Assembly: GCF_900169275.1 (NCBI RefSeq)
Contig: NZ_FXZC01000001.1
Span: forward strand, 682,001-746,000
DNA: 64,000 bases
Source of the DNA: Brevibacterium casei CIP 102111
Lineage (GTDB): Bacteria > Actinomycetota > Actinomycetes > Actinomycetales > Brevibacteriaceae
Reading direction: 5' to 3'
In this document: positions 1 to 8,154 of the stretch, piece after piece
Layout: each line of letters opens with the position of its first letter
How positions within the stretch are numbered: the first letter of the stretch is position 1
Position numbers and translations under genes: made by a program
Notes under the pieces: generated by a model
The model's database searches: none
Told to the model about the DNA's origin: nothing
Seen by the model: only the letters and a program-made list of their open reading frames with translations

Positions 1-49
1 GCGCGCCTCATGGTAAACTGGGATTCCGCGAAAGGGGTTTGAAGAGAAT

Positions 50-532
50 ATGAGTTTCCAGGTCGGCGACACTGTTGTCTATCCACATCACGGTGCAGCG
101 ACAATCCAAGAAATCAGGCAACGAACCATCAAGGGTGAGGAGAAACTGTATCTCAAGCTCCAGGTCGCGCACGGCGATCTCGTGATCGAGGTCCCCGCTG
201 AGAACTGCGACCTCGTGGGTGTCCGCGACGTCGTCGGAGAAGAGGGTGTCGAGAAGGTCTTCACCGTCCTCCGCGCGGAATTCGTCGAAGAGCCGACCAA
301 CTGGTCCCGCCGGTACAAGGCGAACCTCGAGAAGCTCCAGTCCGGTGACGTCATCAAGGTCGCCGAGGTCGTCCGTGACCTCTGGCGCCGTGAGCAGGAC
401 CGCGGACTCTCCACCGGTGAGAAGCGCATGCTGTCCAAGGCGCGGCAGATCCTCGTCTCCGAGCTCGCCCTCGCCGAGAAGAAAGAGGAGTCCGAAGCCG
501 AAGCCCTCCTCGACGAAGTGCTCGCGTCCTGA
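50..532 (+). CDS. carD: CarD-family RNA polymerase-binding regulator
   Basis: 160 residues, the normal CarD length. The N-terminal Tudor-like RNAP-interaction domain (residues about 1-60) opens with [17 protein letters not shown], close to mycobacterial CarD. The helical C-terminal part contains [17 protein letters not shown] and the conserved Trp of [12 protein letters not shown] that contacts the upstream edge of the promoter bubble. In actinobacteria CarD stabilises the RNAP open complex at rRNA and many other promoters. A TAAACT -10-like box lies at 14-19, giving a short leader. The stop codon overlaps the inferred start of ispD, so the two are probably translationally coupled. Assignment is firm. 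Confidence 0.97.
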   Translation: MSFQVGDTVVYPHHGAATIQEIRQRTIKGEEKLYLKLQVAHGDLVIEVPAENCDLVGVRDVVGEEGVEKVFTVLRAEFVEEPTNWSRRYKANLEKLQSGDVIKVAEVVRDLWRREQDRGLSTGEKRMLSKARQILVSELALAEKKEESEAEALLDEVLAS

Positions 533-1302
533 GCACCTGCGTCATCGTCCCGGCCGCAGGGTCGGGAACGCGCTTGGGTCATCCCGAACCGAAGGCTTTC
601 GTCTCCGTGGACGGGCGCACGCTGCTCGCCCACAGTCTTGAGGCCATCATCTCCTCGGGAGTCGCCACCACCATCGTGGTCGCGGCTCCCGAGGAGTTTC
701 TGCTTCTCGCCCGCGCCGAGATCGACGAGGTCCGCGGGCGGCTTGATGCGGACGACGCGGCGGACAGCGCAGCCGACGTCGAGATCGTCGCCGTCGTCGG
801 CGGTGCCGACCGCGTCGAGTCCGTCGACGCCGGACTGCGTGCCGCCGGTGAGCACGACGTCGTCCTCGTCCACGACGCCGCCCGGGCGCTCACCCCGCCT
901 GATGTCTTCCGTCGGGTTGCCGATGCGGTGTCCTCCGGCGCCGAGGCGGTCGTCCCCGTCCTGCCCATGATCGACACCGTCCGGCGGGCGGAGGCGGTCC
1001 ACGGTGCCCCCGCAGACGCCGACTTCGAGGTCCTGCGCGGTGACCTCGACCGGGGGAGTCTGCGGCGGGTCCAGACGCCGCAGGGGTTCGCCGCCGAGAT
1101 CCTCCGCAGGGCCCACGATGCCTACCGTGAGGAGGTGCGCACTCAGGGTGCGGACGCTCGTGAGGCCACCGACGATGCGGGGCTCGTCGAGCGCCTCGGC
1201 GTCGATGTCGTGGCCGTCGCCGGTGATGAGGAGTCCCTGAAGATCACCTACCCCCTCGACCTCGTCCTCGCCGAGCACATCGCCCGCACACGCGGCCGCT
1301 GA
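529..1302 (+). CDS. ispD: 2-C-methyl-D-erythritol 4-phosphate cytidylyltransferase, probable CTG start
   Basis: IspD transfers CMP from CTP to MEP, the third step of the MEP isoprenoid pathway, and acts in the cytosol. The CTP-binding loop reads [13 protein letters not shown], followed by a conserved Lys in HPEPKAF; further motifs are [10 protein letters not shown] and VQTPQGF. The frame has no ATG, GTG or TTG upstream of TTG at 574, but starting at 574 would delete the whole Gly-rich CTP loop. The codon CTG at 529-531 gives (M)[10 protein letters not shown], the usual family start, and overlaps the carD TGA as CTGA. I therefore infer a rare CTG start coupled to carD termination. The product is 257 residues. 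Product assignment is firm; the start is inferred. Confidence 0.9.
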   Translation: MSTCVIVPAAGSGTRLGHPEPKAFVSVDGRTLLAHSLEAIISSGVATTIVVAAPEEFLLLARAEIDEVRGRLDADDAADSAADVEIVAVVGGADRVESVDAGLRAAGEHDVVLVHDAARALTPPDVFRRVADAVSSGAEAVVPVLPMIDTVRRAEAVHGAPADADFEVLRGDLDRGSLRRVQTPQGFAAEILRRAHDAYREEVRTQGADAREATDDAGLVERLGVDVVAVAGDEESLKITYPLDLVLAEHIARTRGR

Positions 1303-1385
1303 ACCACTACCCTGGCAGTAGACGACAGCTGTCCGGACAGGGCTCCGTCGTCGAATCAGACCAAGCGAAGACGAAGGGTGAGGCG

Positions 1386-1865
1386 ATGACCATTCCGCGC
1401 ACGGGGATCGGCGTCGATGTCCACGCGTTCTCCGACGACCCGTCACGCGAGCTCTGGGTCGCTGGACTGCTCTGGCCCGGCGAACGAGGCCTCGAGGGGC
1501 ACTCGGATTCCGACGTCGCCGCGCACGCGTGCTGCGATGCGCTCTTTTCGGCGGCGGGGATCGGGGATCTCGGGGAGCATTTCGGCGTCGACCGTCCGGA
1601 GTTCGCCGGGGCGTCCGGGGTCAGACTCCTCACCGAGGCGGGCCGACTCGTCCGCGAAGCCGGATTCGCGATCGGCAACATCTCCGTCCAGGTCATCGGA
1701 AACCGGCCGAAGATCGGCACCCGCCGGGCCGAGGCGCAGGAGGCGCTGTCGCGGGCCGTCGGTGCGGAGGTGTCCGTGTCGGGGACGACGACCGACGGGC
1801 TCGGGCTGACCGGTCGCGGCGACGGGGTCGCGGCGATCGCGAATGCGCTGGTTCACCGGCCATGA
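1386..1865 (+). CDS. ispF: 2-C-methyl-D-erythritol 2,4-cyclodiphosphate synthase
   Basis: 159 residues, full length. IspF cyclises CDP-ME 2-phosphate to MEcPP, releasing CMP. Visible motifs are the metal-binding GIGVDVHAF at the N terminus, [14 protein letters not shown] with the metal His, and near the C terminus the [16 protein letters not shown] segment. It sits 83 bp after ispD and completes the ispD-ispF pair. Its stop overlaps the ATG of the next gene as ATGA. A 12-bp palindrome, CTGTCCGGACAG, lies in the leader (about 1328-1339). Confident assignment. Confidence 0.97.
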   Translation: MTIPRTGIGVDVHAFSDDPSRELWVAGLLWPGERGLEGHSDSDVAAHACCDALFSAAGIGDLGEHFGVDRPEFAGASGVRLLTEAGRLVREAGFAIGNISVQVIGNRPKIGTRRAEAQEALSRAVGAEVSVSGTTTDGLGLTGRGDGVAAIANALVHRP

Positions 1866-2980
1866 GGATCCTCTTCCAGGGCGCCGGGGCGATCGGTATC
1901 GCCGGTGCCGCGCTGTTCGGCGACCGGCATGAGACCGTCGTCGTCACGCGCACGCCGCTGGAACGACCGCAGGCGGTGTACCCGCTGCGCGTCGGATGGT
2001 TCGACGAACTCGCCCACGATGGCGCGTCGGGAGTCGACGCTGCCCTAGACGCCGCATCGACGCGACGGGTGACGATCACCGATTGGGCCGGCATCGAGGA
2101 GGCCGGAGGGTTCCGGCTCAAGCCCGGGAGAAACGATGGGGTCGCCAACGGCGGCGCAGGGCGGGGGCCCGGCGGCAGCAGGATCGACGATGGCGATCCC
2201 GACAGCGAGGCGACGGCCCGCCGCGGTGCGGGAGTCTCCATCACAGAGGCGCGACGGCACTGGCAGCGCGGCAGGAGCCGCAGGGCCCGTGACAGGCGCA
2301 TCCAGGACTCGTGGGATCTCGTCGTGCTCACGACGCGGCCGGGCGACCTCGATGAGGATGTCGCGGCGGCGATCCGTGCGGTCGCTCCTCGGTGGGTGGC
2401 GATCACGAGCCAGGTCGACGGGGACCTCGAAGTCGCCCGGTCACTCTTCCCCGGCGCCGAGGTCGTCGTCTTCGGTCCCGCATTCCTCTCCGAACGCACG
2501 ACCTCGCACACCGTGCGGTACTGGACGCCGCTGGGCGCAACGGCCTTCTTCGTCGCCGGCTCAGCCGAGACCGTGCGTCGTCTCACCCGTGCGCTCGGGT
2601 CACTCGTCCTCCCTGTGCCGCTCGAGGCGCTGCTCGTGCCGCCCGCGGTCTTCATGCCCTTCGTCGCCGAACTGAGCATCGACGGCGGGGAATGGGATGA
2701 GCTCCTCACTCATCTCCGTCGTCCGAGCGACGCCGCCGCCGAGGCGGTCCGCGCGGTCACCGGTGTGCCGGTGCCGATTCTGCCCGCAGTGGCGCGGGCC
2801 GTCCTCGAGCTCGCCGAGCGGGCGTCGCCGATTCCGATGCGCGAGTACGCGGGACGGCACTTCGCCCGGCACGGGGGGCAGACGCTTGCGATGCTCGACG
2901 GCTGGATCGCACGGGCCACGGAGCATGCGGCGCTGACTGAGATCGTGGAGCAGCTGCGGACGAAAGCGGACAGGTACTGA
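1862..2980 (+). CDS. PanE/ApbA-like ketopantoate reductase family protein
   Basis: 372 residues, starting at ATG 1862 within the ispF stop (ATGA overlap), so probably cotranslated with ispF. The N-terminal Rossmann fold begins [20 protein letters not shown], which carries the GxGAIG dinucleotide-binding motif of ketopantoate reductases. A low-complexity stretch rich in Gly, Arg and Asp (about residues 85-145) interrupts the Rossmann domain just before the conserved strand [12 protein letters not shown]. The C-terminal half is helical and Ala-rich, as in ApbA_C domains. The true pantothenate enzyme is not guaranteed: many family members act on other substrates, and no pan genes are nearby. Substrate unknown. 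Confidence 0.7.
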   Translation: MRILFQGAGAIGIAGAALFGDRHETVVVTRTPLERPQAVYPLRVGWFDELAHDGASGVDAALDAASTRRVTITDWAGIEEAGGFRLKPGRNDGVANGGAGRGPGGSRIDDGDPDSEATARRGAGVSITEARRHWQRGRSRRARDRRIQDSWDLVVLTTRPGDLDEDVAAAIRAVAPRWVAITSQVDGDLEVARSLFPGAEVVVFGPAFLSERTTSHTVRYWTPLGATAFFVAGSAETVRRLTRALGSLVLPVPLEALLVPPAVFMPFVAELSIDGGEWDELLTHLRRPSDAAAEAVRAVTGVPVPILPAVARAVLELAERASPIPMREYAGRHFARHGGQTLAMLDGWIARATEHAALTEIVEQLRTKADRY

Positions 2981-2981
2981 A

Positions 2982-3287
2982 CTATCCCTCTGAGCCGATG
3001 ATGTCCTGCAGTGCCGCCAGGTGAGATTCGTACGCCTGTCTGCCCGAGGGTGTGAGGGACAGCCACTGTCTGGCGCGGCCGAGACGGACGACGGACTCCT
3101 CGTCGACGAAGCCGGCATCATGCAGCTGCGTGAGATGTTTGCTCAACGCAGACTTCGAGACTCCTAGGCGCGACTGGATCTCGCTGAACTCGATCCCATC
3201 GGCTTTCGACAGCATCGCGCAGATGCGGAGCCGGATCGGCGCATGAATGAGCGGACTGAACTCGGCGTCAGGCACCGTGGCGTCCAT
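2982..3287 (-). CDS. Winged-helix transcriptional regulator (ArsR/MarR-like)
   Basis: 101 residues forming one winged-helix domain: HAPIRLRICAML, then a helix-turn-helix in FSEIQSRLGVSKSALSKHLTQL, then a wing and LTPSGRQAYESHL. This matches the small HTH_27-type regulators often encoded beside small membrane proteins. Its start lies inside the end of the membrane-protein gene (20 bp overlap), so the two form an operon with the regulator second. A probable operator pair sits at the start of that operon (3752-3796), which suggests autoregulation. The ligand is unknown. Confidence 0.85.
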   Translation of the reverse strand: MDATVPDAEFSPLIHAPIRLRICAMLSKADGIEFSEIQSRLGVSKSALSKHLTQLHDAGFVDEESVVRLGRARQWLSLTPSGRQAYESHLAALQDIIGSEG

Positions 3288-3759
3288 TGCGCTTCGGCCA
3301 GCGCTTCTCGGCGACGTCCAAGAGCACGGGGAGAAGGCAGAAGAGGCCGGCTCCGAACTGCCAAGCAGCAGAGATGTGCAATCCTGCCTCGCCCGTTGTC
3401 ACTGTCAGGACGATGACGACTGCCACCGCGAGGATCGCTATGGCTGACGCAGTCCCGAGGGCTTTCCAGCGGACCGTGACCTTCCGGTACCCCGGCGGGA
3501 AGAAGAGGTATCGGAGGAGGAGGACGGAGACTGTCAAAGAGAGTGCAGTGAGGACGCTCATGGCGATGATTTCGACGGTGGGGTTGTGCGGATTGAGCAG
3601 GGTCAGGGTCCCGAGTCCGATGTTGATGACACCGCTTGCTCCGAACAGCCACATGGGGATCCGCAGCTTCTGGGTGCTGCGCATTTCGCGGTCGGCTGCC
3701 TGCAGTGCGAGCCGTGCCTCGGCCGCATCGGGAGCGGCGCTTCCATTCCGTGTTTCCAT
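3268..3759 (-). CDS. Four-TM hypothetical membrane protein cotranscribed with regulator
   Basis: 163 residues with about four hydrophobic segments (near residues 37-57, 64-83, 101-122 and 130-146). The N terminus is short and charged. I recognise no enzymatic motif. The gene is first in a two-gene operon with the winged-helix regulator. Its ATG (3757-3759) falls inside one arm of a perfect inverted repeat and has no Shine-Dalgarno sequence. It may be leaderless, or translation may begin further in, at MRSTQK (about codon 26). Function unknown; sensor or substrate partner of the regulator is speculation. Confidence 0.7.
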   Translation of the reverse strand: METRNGSAAPDAAEARLALQAADREMRSTQKLRIPMWLFGASGVINIGLGTLTLLNPHNPTVEIIAMSVLTALSLTVSVLLLRYLFFPPGYRKVTVRWKALGTASAIAILAVAVVIVLTVTTGEAGLHISAAWQFGAGLFCLLPVLLDVAEKRWPKRNGRHGA

Positions 3760-3796
3760 ATCGGAAACTCTACCTCAGAGTTTCCGATATGGAAAC
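3752..3796. promoter_or_regulatory. Perfect 20-bp inverted repeat: probable double operator
   Basis: The arms at 3752-3771 and 3777-3796 are exact reverse complements separated by 5 bp. Each arm itself contains the dyad GTTTCC-N5-GGAAAC (3752-3768 and 3780-3796, centres 28 bp apart). The AT content is well above the surroundings. One copy covers the start codon of the membrane-protein gene and the other lies where its promoter should be, so binding would block transcription. The likely binder is the winged-helix protein of the same operon (inferred). The element could also act as a hairpin terminator for the APC permease gene ending at 3868, but it has no T-tract. Confidence 0.65.
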
Positions 3797-3867
3797 AGAA
3801 GAAAGGCGAAGCCCCCGCCCCGCGCGGAGTGCGCGGGACAGGGGCCGGCAGGGACCACCTCGGCGGG

Positions 3868-5295
3868 TCACACCTCGGCGACGATCCCCTTCGCCTTCTG
3901 ACGGCGGGTGACGGCCATGCCGATGAAGTAGAGCGCGACGGAGAAGATCAGGGTGCCGATGATCTGGAAGCGCACGGATTCGACGGTGAGGCCGAGGATG
4001 ATGATGGCGGCGATGCCGGCGAGCGTGAGGTAGGTCAGGCCCGGGAACAGCCACATCTTCAGCGGCAGGGGAGTGCCGGCGGCCTCGGCGCGGCGGCGGA
4101 GGATGAGCTGAGAGACCAGGGTGACGACCCAGGTGACGATGAGCGTCGAGCCGACGATGTTGAGGAGGACTCCGAGCACCTCGGCGGCCCAGAAGTAGTT
4201 GAGTGCCACGGCGATGAAGCCGAAGACCGAGGTCGCGAGGACGGCGGCCACGGGCACGCCGCGTCGGTTCGTCGTGCCGAGGCCGGCAGGGAGCATCGAG
4301 CGGCGCGACATCGAGAACGCCATGCGGGAGGCGCCGTAGATGTTCGCGTTCATCGACGAGAGCAGGGCGATGACGATGACGCCGGCGAGCAGGGAGGCGA
4401 TGAACGGCAGGCCGGCGGTTTCGAGGACGGCGACGAACGGCGATTCGGCCAGGCGCGGGTCGGTCCAGTCGAGGACGAGGACGATGATCGCCACCGAGCC
4501 GATGTAGAGGAAGAGGATGCGCCAGACGATCGTCTTGATCGCCTTGCTCACCGAGCGGCTGGGGTCGGAGGTCTCAGCGGCGGCGACGGCGACGATCTCG
4601 ATGCCGCCGAAGGCGAAGGCGACGACGAGGAGGCCGGCGGCGACGCCGGGGATGCCGGTCGGCATGAAGCCGTCGGTGAAGATCTCCGCGGGCGGGGTCG
4701 CCGGGGTCCAGCCGGCGAGGTACGCGACGCCGAGGATGACGAAGAGGGCGACGAAGGCGACCTTGATGAGCGAGAACCAGAACTCGAATTCACCGAAGCT
4801 GCCCGAGGTCGTGAGGTTGATCGCGGTGAAGACGATCATGATGATGAGCGCGAGCACCCACTGGGGGACCGAAGGGATGTAGCTCGCGGCGATCTGCGCG
4901 GCTGCGGTCGCCTCGGCGGCGACGACGAGGCACAGCTGCACCCACCACAGGGCACCGACCGCGAAGGCCGCGGCCGGTCCCATCGCCTTGCCGGCGTAGT
5001 GGGAGAACGCGCCGGGGTTGGGGTCTGCGGCGACGAGTTCGCCGAGCGCCCGCATGACGAAGATGACGATGAGACCGGCGACGACATAGGAGATGAGCAC
5101 GGCCGGCCCGGCGGCCTGCACTCCGGCACCCGATCCGACGAAGAGTCCGGCGCCGATCGCTGAGCCGAGGCTCATCATCACGAGGTGGCGCGGCTTCATC
5201 CCGGCCTTGAGGCCGGAGCCGTCGGGAGTGGGCTGGGGGCTGGCGTTCGCGGAGTCGGCGGTCACTGGCGACTGCGATGTTCGTGGTTCAGGCAC
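3868..5295 (-). CDS. APC-superfamily amino acid permease
   Basis: 475 residues, about 12 TM segments. After a roughly 30-residue hydrophilic N terminus comes MKPRHLVMMSLGSAIGAGLFVGSGAGVQAAGP, the TM1 signature of the amino acid transporter (AAT) family that includes GabP, AnsP and CycA. The ExxALGELVAADPNPGAF and GFGGIE-like motifs of TM6 (FAFGGIEIVAVAAAET) are present. The start is GTG at 5295. A TAGACT box (5302-5307) lies 6 nt upstream, pointing to a leaderless transcript. Substrate cannot be read from the sequence; GABA, Asn or D-Ala/Ser are plausible. Confidence 0.9.
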   Translation of the reverse strand: MPEPRTSQSPVTADSANASPQPTPDGSGLKAGMKPRHLVMMSLGSAIGAGLFVGSGAGVQAAGPAVLISYVVAGLIVIFVMRALGELVAADPNPGAFSHYAGKAMGPAAAFAVGALWWVQLCLVVAAEATAAAQIAASYIPSVPQWVLALIIMIVFTAINLTTSGSFGEFEFWFSLIKVAFVALFVILGVAYLAGWTPATPPAEIFTDGFMPTGIPGVAAGLLVVAFAFGGIEIVAVAAAETSDPSRSVSKAIKTIVWRILFLYIGSVAIIVLVLDWTDPRLAESPFVAVLETAGLPFIASLLAGVIVIALLSSMNANIYGASRMAFSMSRRSMLPAGLGTTNRRGVPVAAVLATSVFGFIAVALNYFWAAEVLGVLLNIVGSTLIVTWVVTLVSQLILRRRAEAAGTPLPLKMWLFPGLTYLTLAGIAAIIILGLTVESVRFQIIGTLIFSVALYFIGMAVTRRQKAKGIVAEV

Positions 5296-5457
5296 CAGAG
5301 CAGTCTAACGCCCATGGGGTGACCTCGATCTCAGTGGGTGGTCGGTTCAACATGAGGATGGGATGGTCGTCCCGTCGGTCCCCGTCGAGGAGGATATTCG
5401 TCCGTTTGACCCCCTCCGAGGCGGCAGTTCGTCCACGGTCGACCGGAGGTGGGGCCG

Positions 5458-5823
5458 TCAGTCGTCCTGGAGGTAGACGAGCCCGTTGCCGTCGGGGTCG
5501 GTGAATGAGAACATCGGGGGCACCCCGGGCCACCGCAGCACCTCGTCGTTGTGGATCGTCACGCCGGCGGCCGAGATCCGTTCGTGCGCCTCCTCGGCGT
5601 CCGAGGTCTCGAGGCGGACGGCGACGGGGATCTCACTGCCCTTGGGGATGAGGACGATCGCGACGTCCGATCCGGGCGGGGCCACCTCGACGATGCGGTT
5701 GCCGGGCATCGGCTCGCCGTCGTAGCTGACCGAGCACCCGAGGACCTCGGTGTAGAAGCGGGTTGCCTCGTCGAGGTCGCTGACGGGGACGGAGACGCTG
5801 ATGATTCTGTTCGTCTTGGCCAT
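5458..5823 (-). CDS. VOC (glyoxalase/bleomycin-resistance) family protein
   Basis: 121 residues starting at MAKTNRIISVSVPVSDLDEATRFYTEVLG, the typical first beta-alpha-beta unit of a vicinal-oxygen-chelate protein. It ends with FSFTDPDGNGLVYLQ, the second metal-site region (D-P-D-G-N). I chose ATG 5823 because residues further upstream in this frame are unrelated low-complexity translation. VOC proteins of this single-module type work as dimers and include antibiotic-binding, isomerase and glyoxalase-like members. It lies about 140 bp downstream of the formaldehyde-detoxification pair on the same strand, so a role in aldehyde detoxification is possible but only by context. Confidence 0.85.
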   Translation of the reverse strand: MAKTNRIISVSVPVSDLDEATRFYTEVLGCSVSYDGEPMPGNRIVEVAPPGSDVAIVLIPKGSEIPVAVRLETSDAEEAHERISAAGVTIHNDEVLRWPGVPPMFSFTDPDGNGLVYLQDD

Positions 5824-5963
5824 AGGTTCAGTGTGCGCGTATCGGCGTCGGGTGTACAGGGGTGCGCGGTCGATCCGGTCGACGGCATCGACGACGAAGC
5901 GCCGCGACGCCGGGTCTCCGGCATCGCGGCGCTCGTCGGGCTTCGGCGCTCGATCGCTGCGTC

Positions 5964-6635
5964 TCAGTGCCCGCGCTTGATCCATTCCTCGAGCGACGGC
6001 TTCTCCGCCTCGATCGATGTCGAGTCGCCGTGGCCGGTGAGGACGACGGTGGGATCGGGCAGGGTGAAGAGTCGGTCCCTGATCGATTCGATGATCGTCT
6101 CGAAGCTCGAGTGCGAACGACCCGTGGCGCCGGGGCCGCCGTTGAAGAGCGTGTCCCCGGAGAAGAGCACGGGACCGACCGCATGGCCCGCGCCCGCCGA
6201 GGCGGGGATGGGCAGCCCGGTCTCGATGAAGAAGCTCGTCGACCCGGGGGAGTGGCCCGGGGTGTGCAGCGCCCGCAGGGTCACCCCTCCGACGGTCCAC
6301 GTGTCACCGTCGGCGATCTGCCCCTCGGGACGGTAGTCCTCGTACGTCATGTCCCAGAGGACGTAGTCCTCGGGATTGAGGTAGACGGGCGGATTGCCAA
6401 CCCGTTGCGCGAACTCGCGCACGACGCCGACGTGGTCGTCATGACCATGGGTGAGGAGAACGGCCTTGACCTCTCTCGATCCGACCGCCTCGGCGATGGC
6501 ATCGACATCATGGGCGGGGTCGATGACGATGACCTCGGTGCCGTCCCCGACGATCCACACGTTGTTGTCGACGTCCCACGTCCCGCCGTCGAGGGAGAAC
6601 GTTCCTGACGTGACGACATGCTCGATCGCAGCCAT
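5964..6635 (-). CDS. MBL-fold metallo-hydrolase
   Basis: 223 residues. The zinc-binding motif THGHDDHVG (HxHxDH) is intact, with further ligands in HTPGHSPGS, FSGDTLFNGGPG and VLTGHGDST, as in glyoxalase II-like hydrolases. The start overlaps the stop of the S-(hydroxymethyl)mycothiol dehydrogenase gene by one base (TGATG in the coding direction). In several actinobacteria an MBL hydrolase follows this dehydrogenase and is annotated as a candidate for hydrolysing S-formylmycothiol, releasing formate and mycothiol. The same role is inferred here from gene order, not shown by the sequence. Confidence 0.9.
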   Translation of the reverse strand: MAAIEHVVTSGTFSLDGGTWDVDNNVWIVGDGTEVIVIDPAHDVDAIAEAVGSREVKAVLLTHGHDDHVGVVREFAQRVGNPPVYLNPEDYVLWDMTYEDYRPEGQIADGDTWTVGGVTLRALHTPGHSPGSTSFFIETGLPIPASAGAGHAVGPVLFSGDTLFNGGPGATGRSHSSFETIIESIRDRLFTLPDPTVVLTGHGDSTSIEAEKPSLEEWIKRGH

Positions 6636-7726
6636 CAGAGCACCACCACCGATCGCAGGACCTTGCCTTCGCCCATCTTCTCAAACGCCTCCTCGACGTC
6701 GCCGATGCCGATGCGCTCGGTGACGAACTTCTCCAGCGGCAGGCGACCCTGCTCGTAGAGGTCGACGAGCATCGGGAAGTCGCGCTCGGGCAGACAGTCG
6801 CCGTACCACGACGACTTGAGCTTCCCACCGCGACCGAAGACGTCGAGCAGCGGCACGCTCAGCTCCATCTCCGGAGTCGGCACGCCGACGAGGACGACGG
6901 TGCCGGCGAGGTCGCGGCCGTAGAAGGCCTGCCGCCACGTCTCCGGGCGGCCGACCGCGTCGATGACGACGTCGGCGCCGAAGCCGTTCGTTCGCTCCTG
7001 GATCGCGGCGACGACCTCGTCCTCGCTCATGCCGCGGGTGTTGATCGTGTCGGTGGCGCCGAGGTCCTTCGCCCACTCGAGCTTCGCATCGTCGATGTCG
7101 AGGGCGATGATCGTCCCGGCCCCGGCCAGGCGCGACCCGGCGATGGCCGCACAGCCCACACCGCCGCAGCCGATGACGGCCACGGACTTCCCGCGCGTGA
7201 CCTCACCGGTGTTGATGGCCGAGCCGATGCCGGCCATGATCCCGCAGCCGAGGAGTCCGACGACAGCCGGATCCGACTCGTCGACCTTCGTGCACTGTCC
7301 CGCGGCGACGAGCGTCTTCTCCGCGAACGATCCGATGCCGAGCGCCGGTGTGAGCTCGGTGCCGTCGGTGAGCGTCATCTTCTGCTCGGCGTTGTGCGTG
7401 TTGAAGCAGTACCACGGCTCGCCGCGCTTGCATGCCCGGCATTCGCCGCAGACCGCGCGCCAGTTGAGGATGACGAAATCGCCGACCTCGACGTTCGTCA
7501 CGCCCTCGCCCACCTCGGCGACGACGCCGGCCGACTCGTGGCCGAGGAGGAACGGGAAGTCATCGGAGATCCCGCCCTCGCGGTAGTGGAAGTCCGTGTG
7601 GCAGACGCCGCAGGACTTGACGTCGACGACGACCTCGCCCGGTCCCGGGTCGGGGATGACGATGTCGGTGAGCTCGACCGGCGCACCCTTGCTCCGGGCG
7701 ATGACGCCCTTGACGGTCTGTGGCAT
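6635..7726 (-). CDS. mscR: S-(hydroxymethyl)mycothiol dehydrogenase
   Basis: 363 residues, a zinc-dependent medium-chain dehydrogenase. It oxidises the adduct of formaldehyde with mycothiol, NAD-dependently, in the actinobacterial equivalent of glutathione-dependent formaldehyde detoxification. Visible are the catalytic zinc site CGVCHTD and LGHE, the structural zinc cluster C-x2-C-x2-C-x7-C ([15 protein letters not shown]), and the Rossmann loop GCGGVG. The overall sequence matches MscR/AdhE2 closely. AGGAGG precedes the ATG by 5 nt. It is cotranscribed with the MBL hydrolase downstream. Presence of this gene implies that the organism makes mycothiol. Confidence 0.95.
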   Translation of the reverse strand: MPQTVKGVIARSKGAPVELTDIVIPDPGPGEVVVDVKSCGVCHTDFHYREGGISDDFPFLLGHESAGVVAEVGEGVTNVEVGDFVILNWRAVCGECRACKRGEPWYCFNTHNAEQKMTLTDGTELTPALGIGSFAEKTLVAAGQCTKVDESDPAVVGLLGCGIMAGIGSAINTGEVTRGKSVAVIGCGGVGCAAIAGSRLAGAGTIIALDIDDAKLEWAKDLGATDTINTRGMSEDEVVAAIQERTNGFGADVVIDAVGRPETWRQAFYGRDLAGTVVLVGVPTPEMELSVPLLDVFGRGGKLKSSWYGDCLPERDFPMLVDLYEQGRLPLEKFVTERIGIGDVEEAFEKMGEGKVLRSVVVL

Positions 7727-8043
7727 TGCGCCTCCTAGGGATGATCGGCGCAGGTCAGCTGGGTCGCTCCGCTGCGCCGACAGAGAGTTCGGACACGTCC
7801 ACCCTAACCAGGCGACGAGTCCTCAGCCAGCGTGTCCGGCATCTGTCACGGATCGTCCCGCCGAGGCGGGGGCGCGGTTCCGGTATGTCCTCGCCGAGGC
7901 GGGGATGGGGTTCCTGGATGCCCTCGCCGAGGTTGGGGTGGGGTTCCGGACGCACCACCACCTCGGCGGGGTTGGCACCGGGAACAGCGAAGCGGGGCGC
8001 CTCCCGAAGGAGACGCCCCGCTCGACTCGTGTGACCGCGAGGG
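7727..8043. other. 317-bp gene-free spacer with repeated GCCGAGG motif
   Basis: No supported gene. On the minus strand the left end carries the mscR Shine-Dalgarno sequence and the right end the metPS terminator hairpin (7992-8021). The middle (about 7855-7975) repeats the phrase CGCCGAGG followed by G-rich sequence three times in a row at roughly 36-bp spacing, then the inverse CACCTCGGCGGGG. This is one of the densest clusters of the window-wide GCCGAGG(C/T)GG word. Confidence 0.6.
7992..8021 (-). terminator. Hairpin terminator of metPS
   Basis: GCGGGGCG (7992-7999) pairs with CGCCCCGC (8014-8021). An inner stem CTCC/GGAG closes on a CGAA loop. It lies 22 bp past the metS stop on the minus strand. 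There is no U-tract, as is common for actinobacterial hairpin terminators. Confidence 0.7.
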
Positions 8044-8154
8044 TCAGTCGACGTCCGTGTCCGGGTGCTTGCGCAGATGCACGATCGCAGCTGCCAGCCC
8101 GCCCCACACGGTGACCATGGCGATGATCATCATGACGATGGCTGAAGTGCCCAT
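8044..8154 (-). CDS. metS: MetS, small subunit of NSS methionine/alanine importer
   Basis: A 36-residue protein, MGTSAIVMMIIAMVTVWGG followed by LAAAIVHLRKHPDTDVD: one TM helix and a short basic/acidic cytoplasmic tail. Its ATG shares one base with the stop of the large transporter gene (TGATG). This arrangement and sequence match MetS of Corynebacterium glutamicum, the small subunit required for activity of the MetP sodium-dependent methionine/alanine transporter. It is followed by a strong hairpin. Being so short it is easily missed in automated annotation; the fit to the family is very good. Confidence 0.88.
   Translation of the reverse strand: MGTSAIVMMIIAMVTVWGGLAAAIVHLRKHPDTDVD

Noticed and set aside
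574-1302. TTG 574 as ispD start
   Set aside because: It would remove the Gly-rich CTP-binding loop required in every IspD.
88-1446. Open frame of 452 codons on the minus strand
   Set aside because: Antisense to carD and ispD, whose protein families are unmistakable.
3586-5163. Open frame of 525 codons on the plus strand
   Set aside because: Antisense to the APC permease gene; the Asp/Glu/Gly/Arg-rich product is the typical reverse image of a hydrophobic protein.
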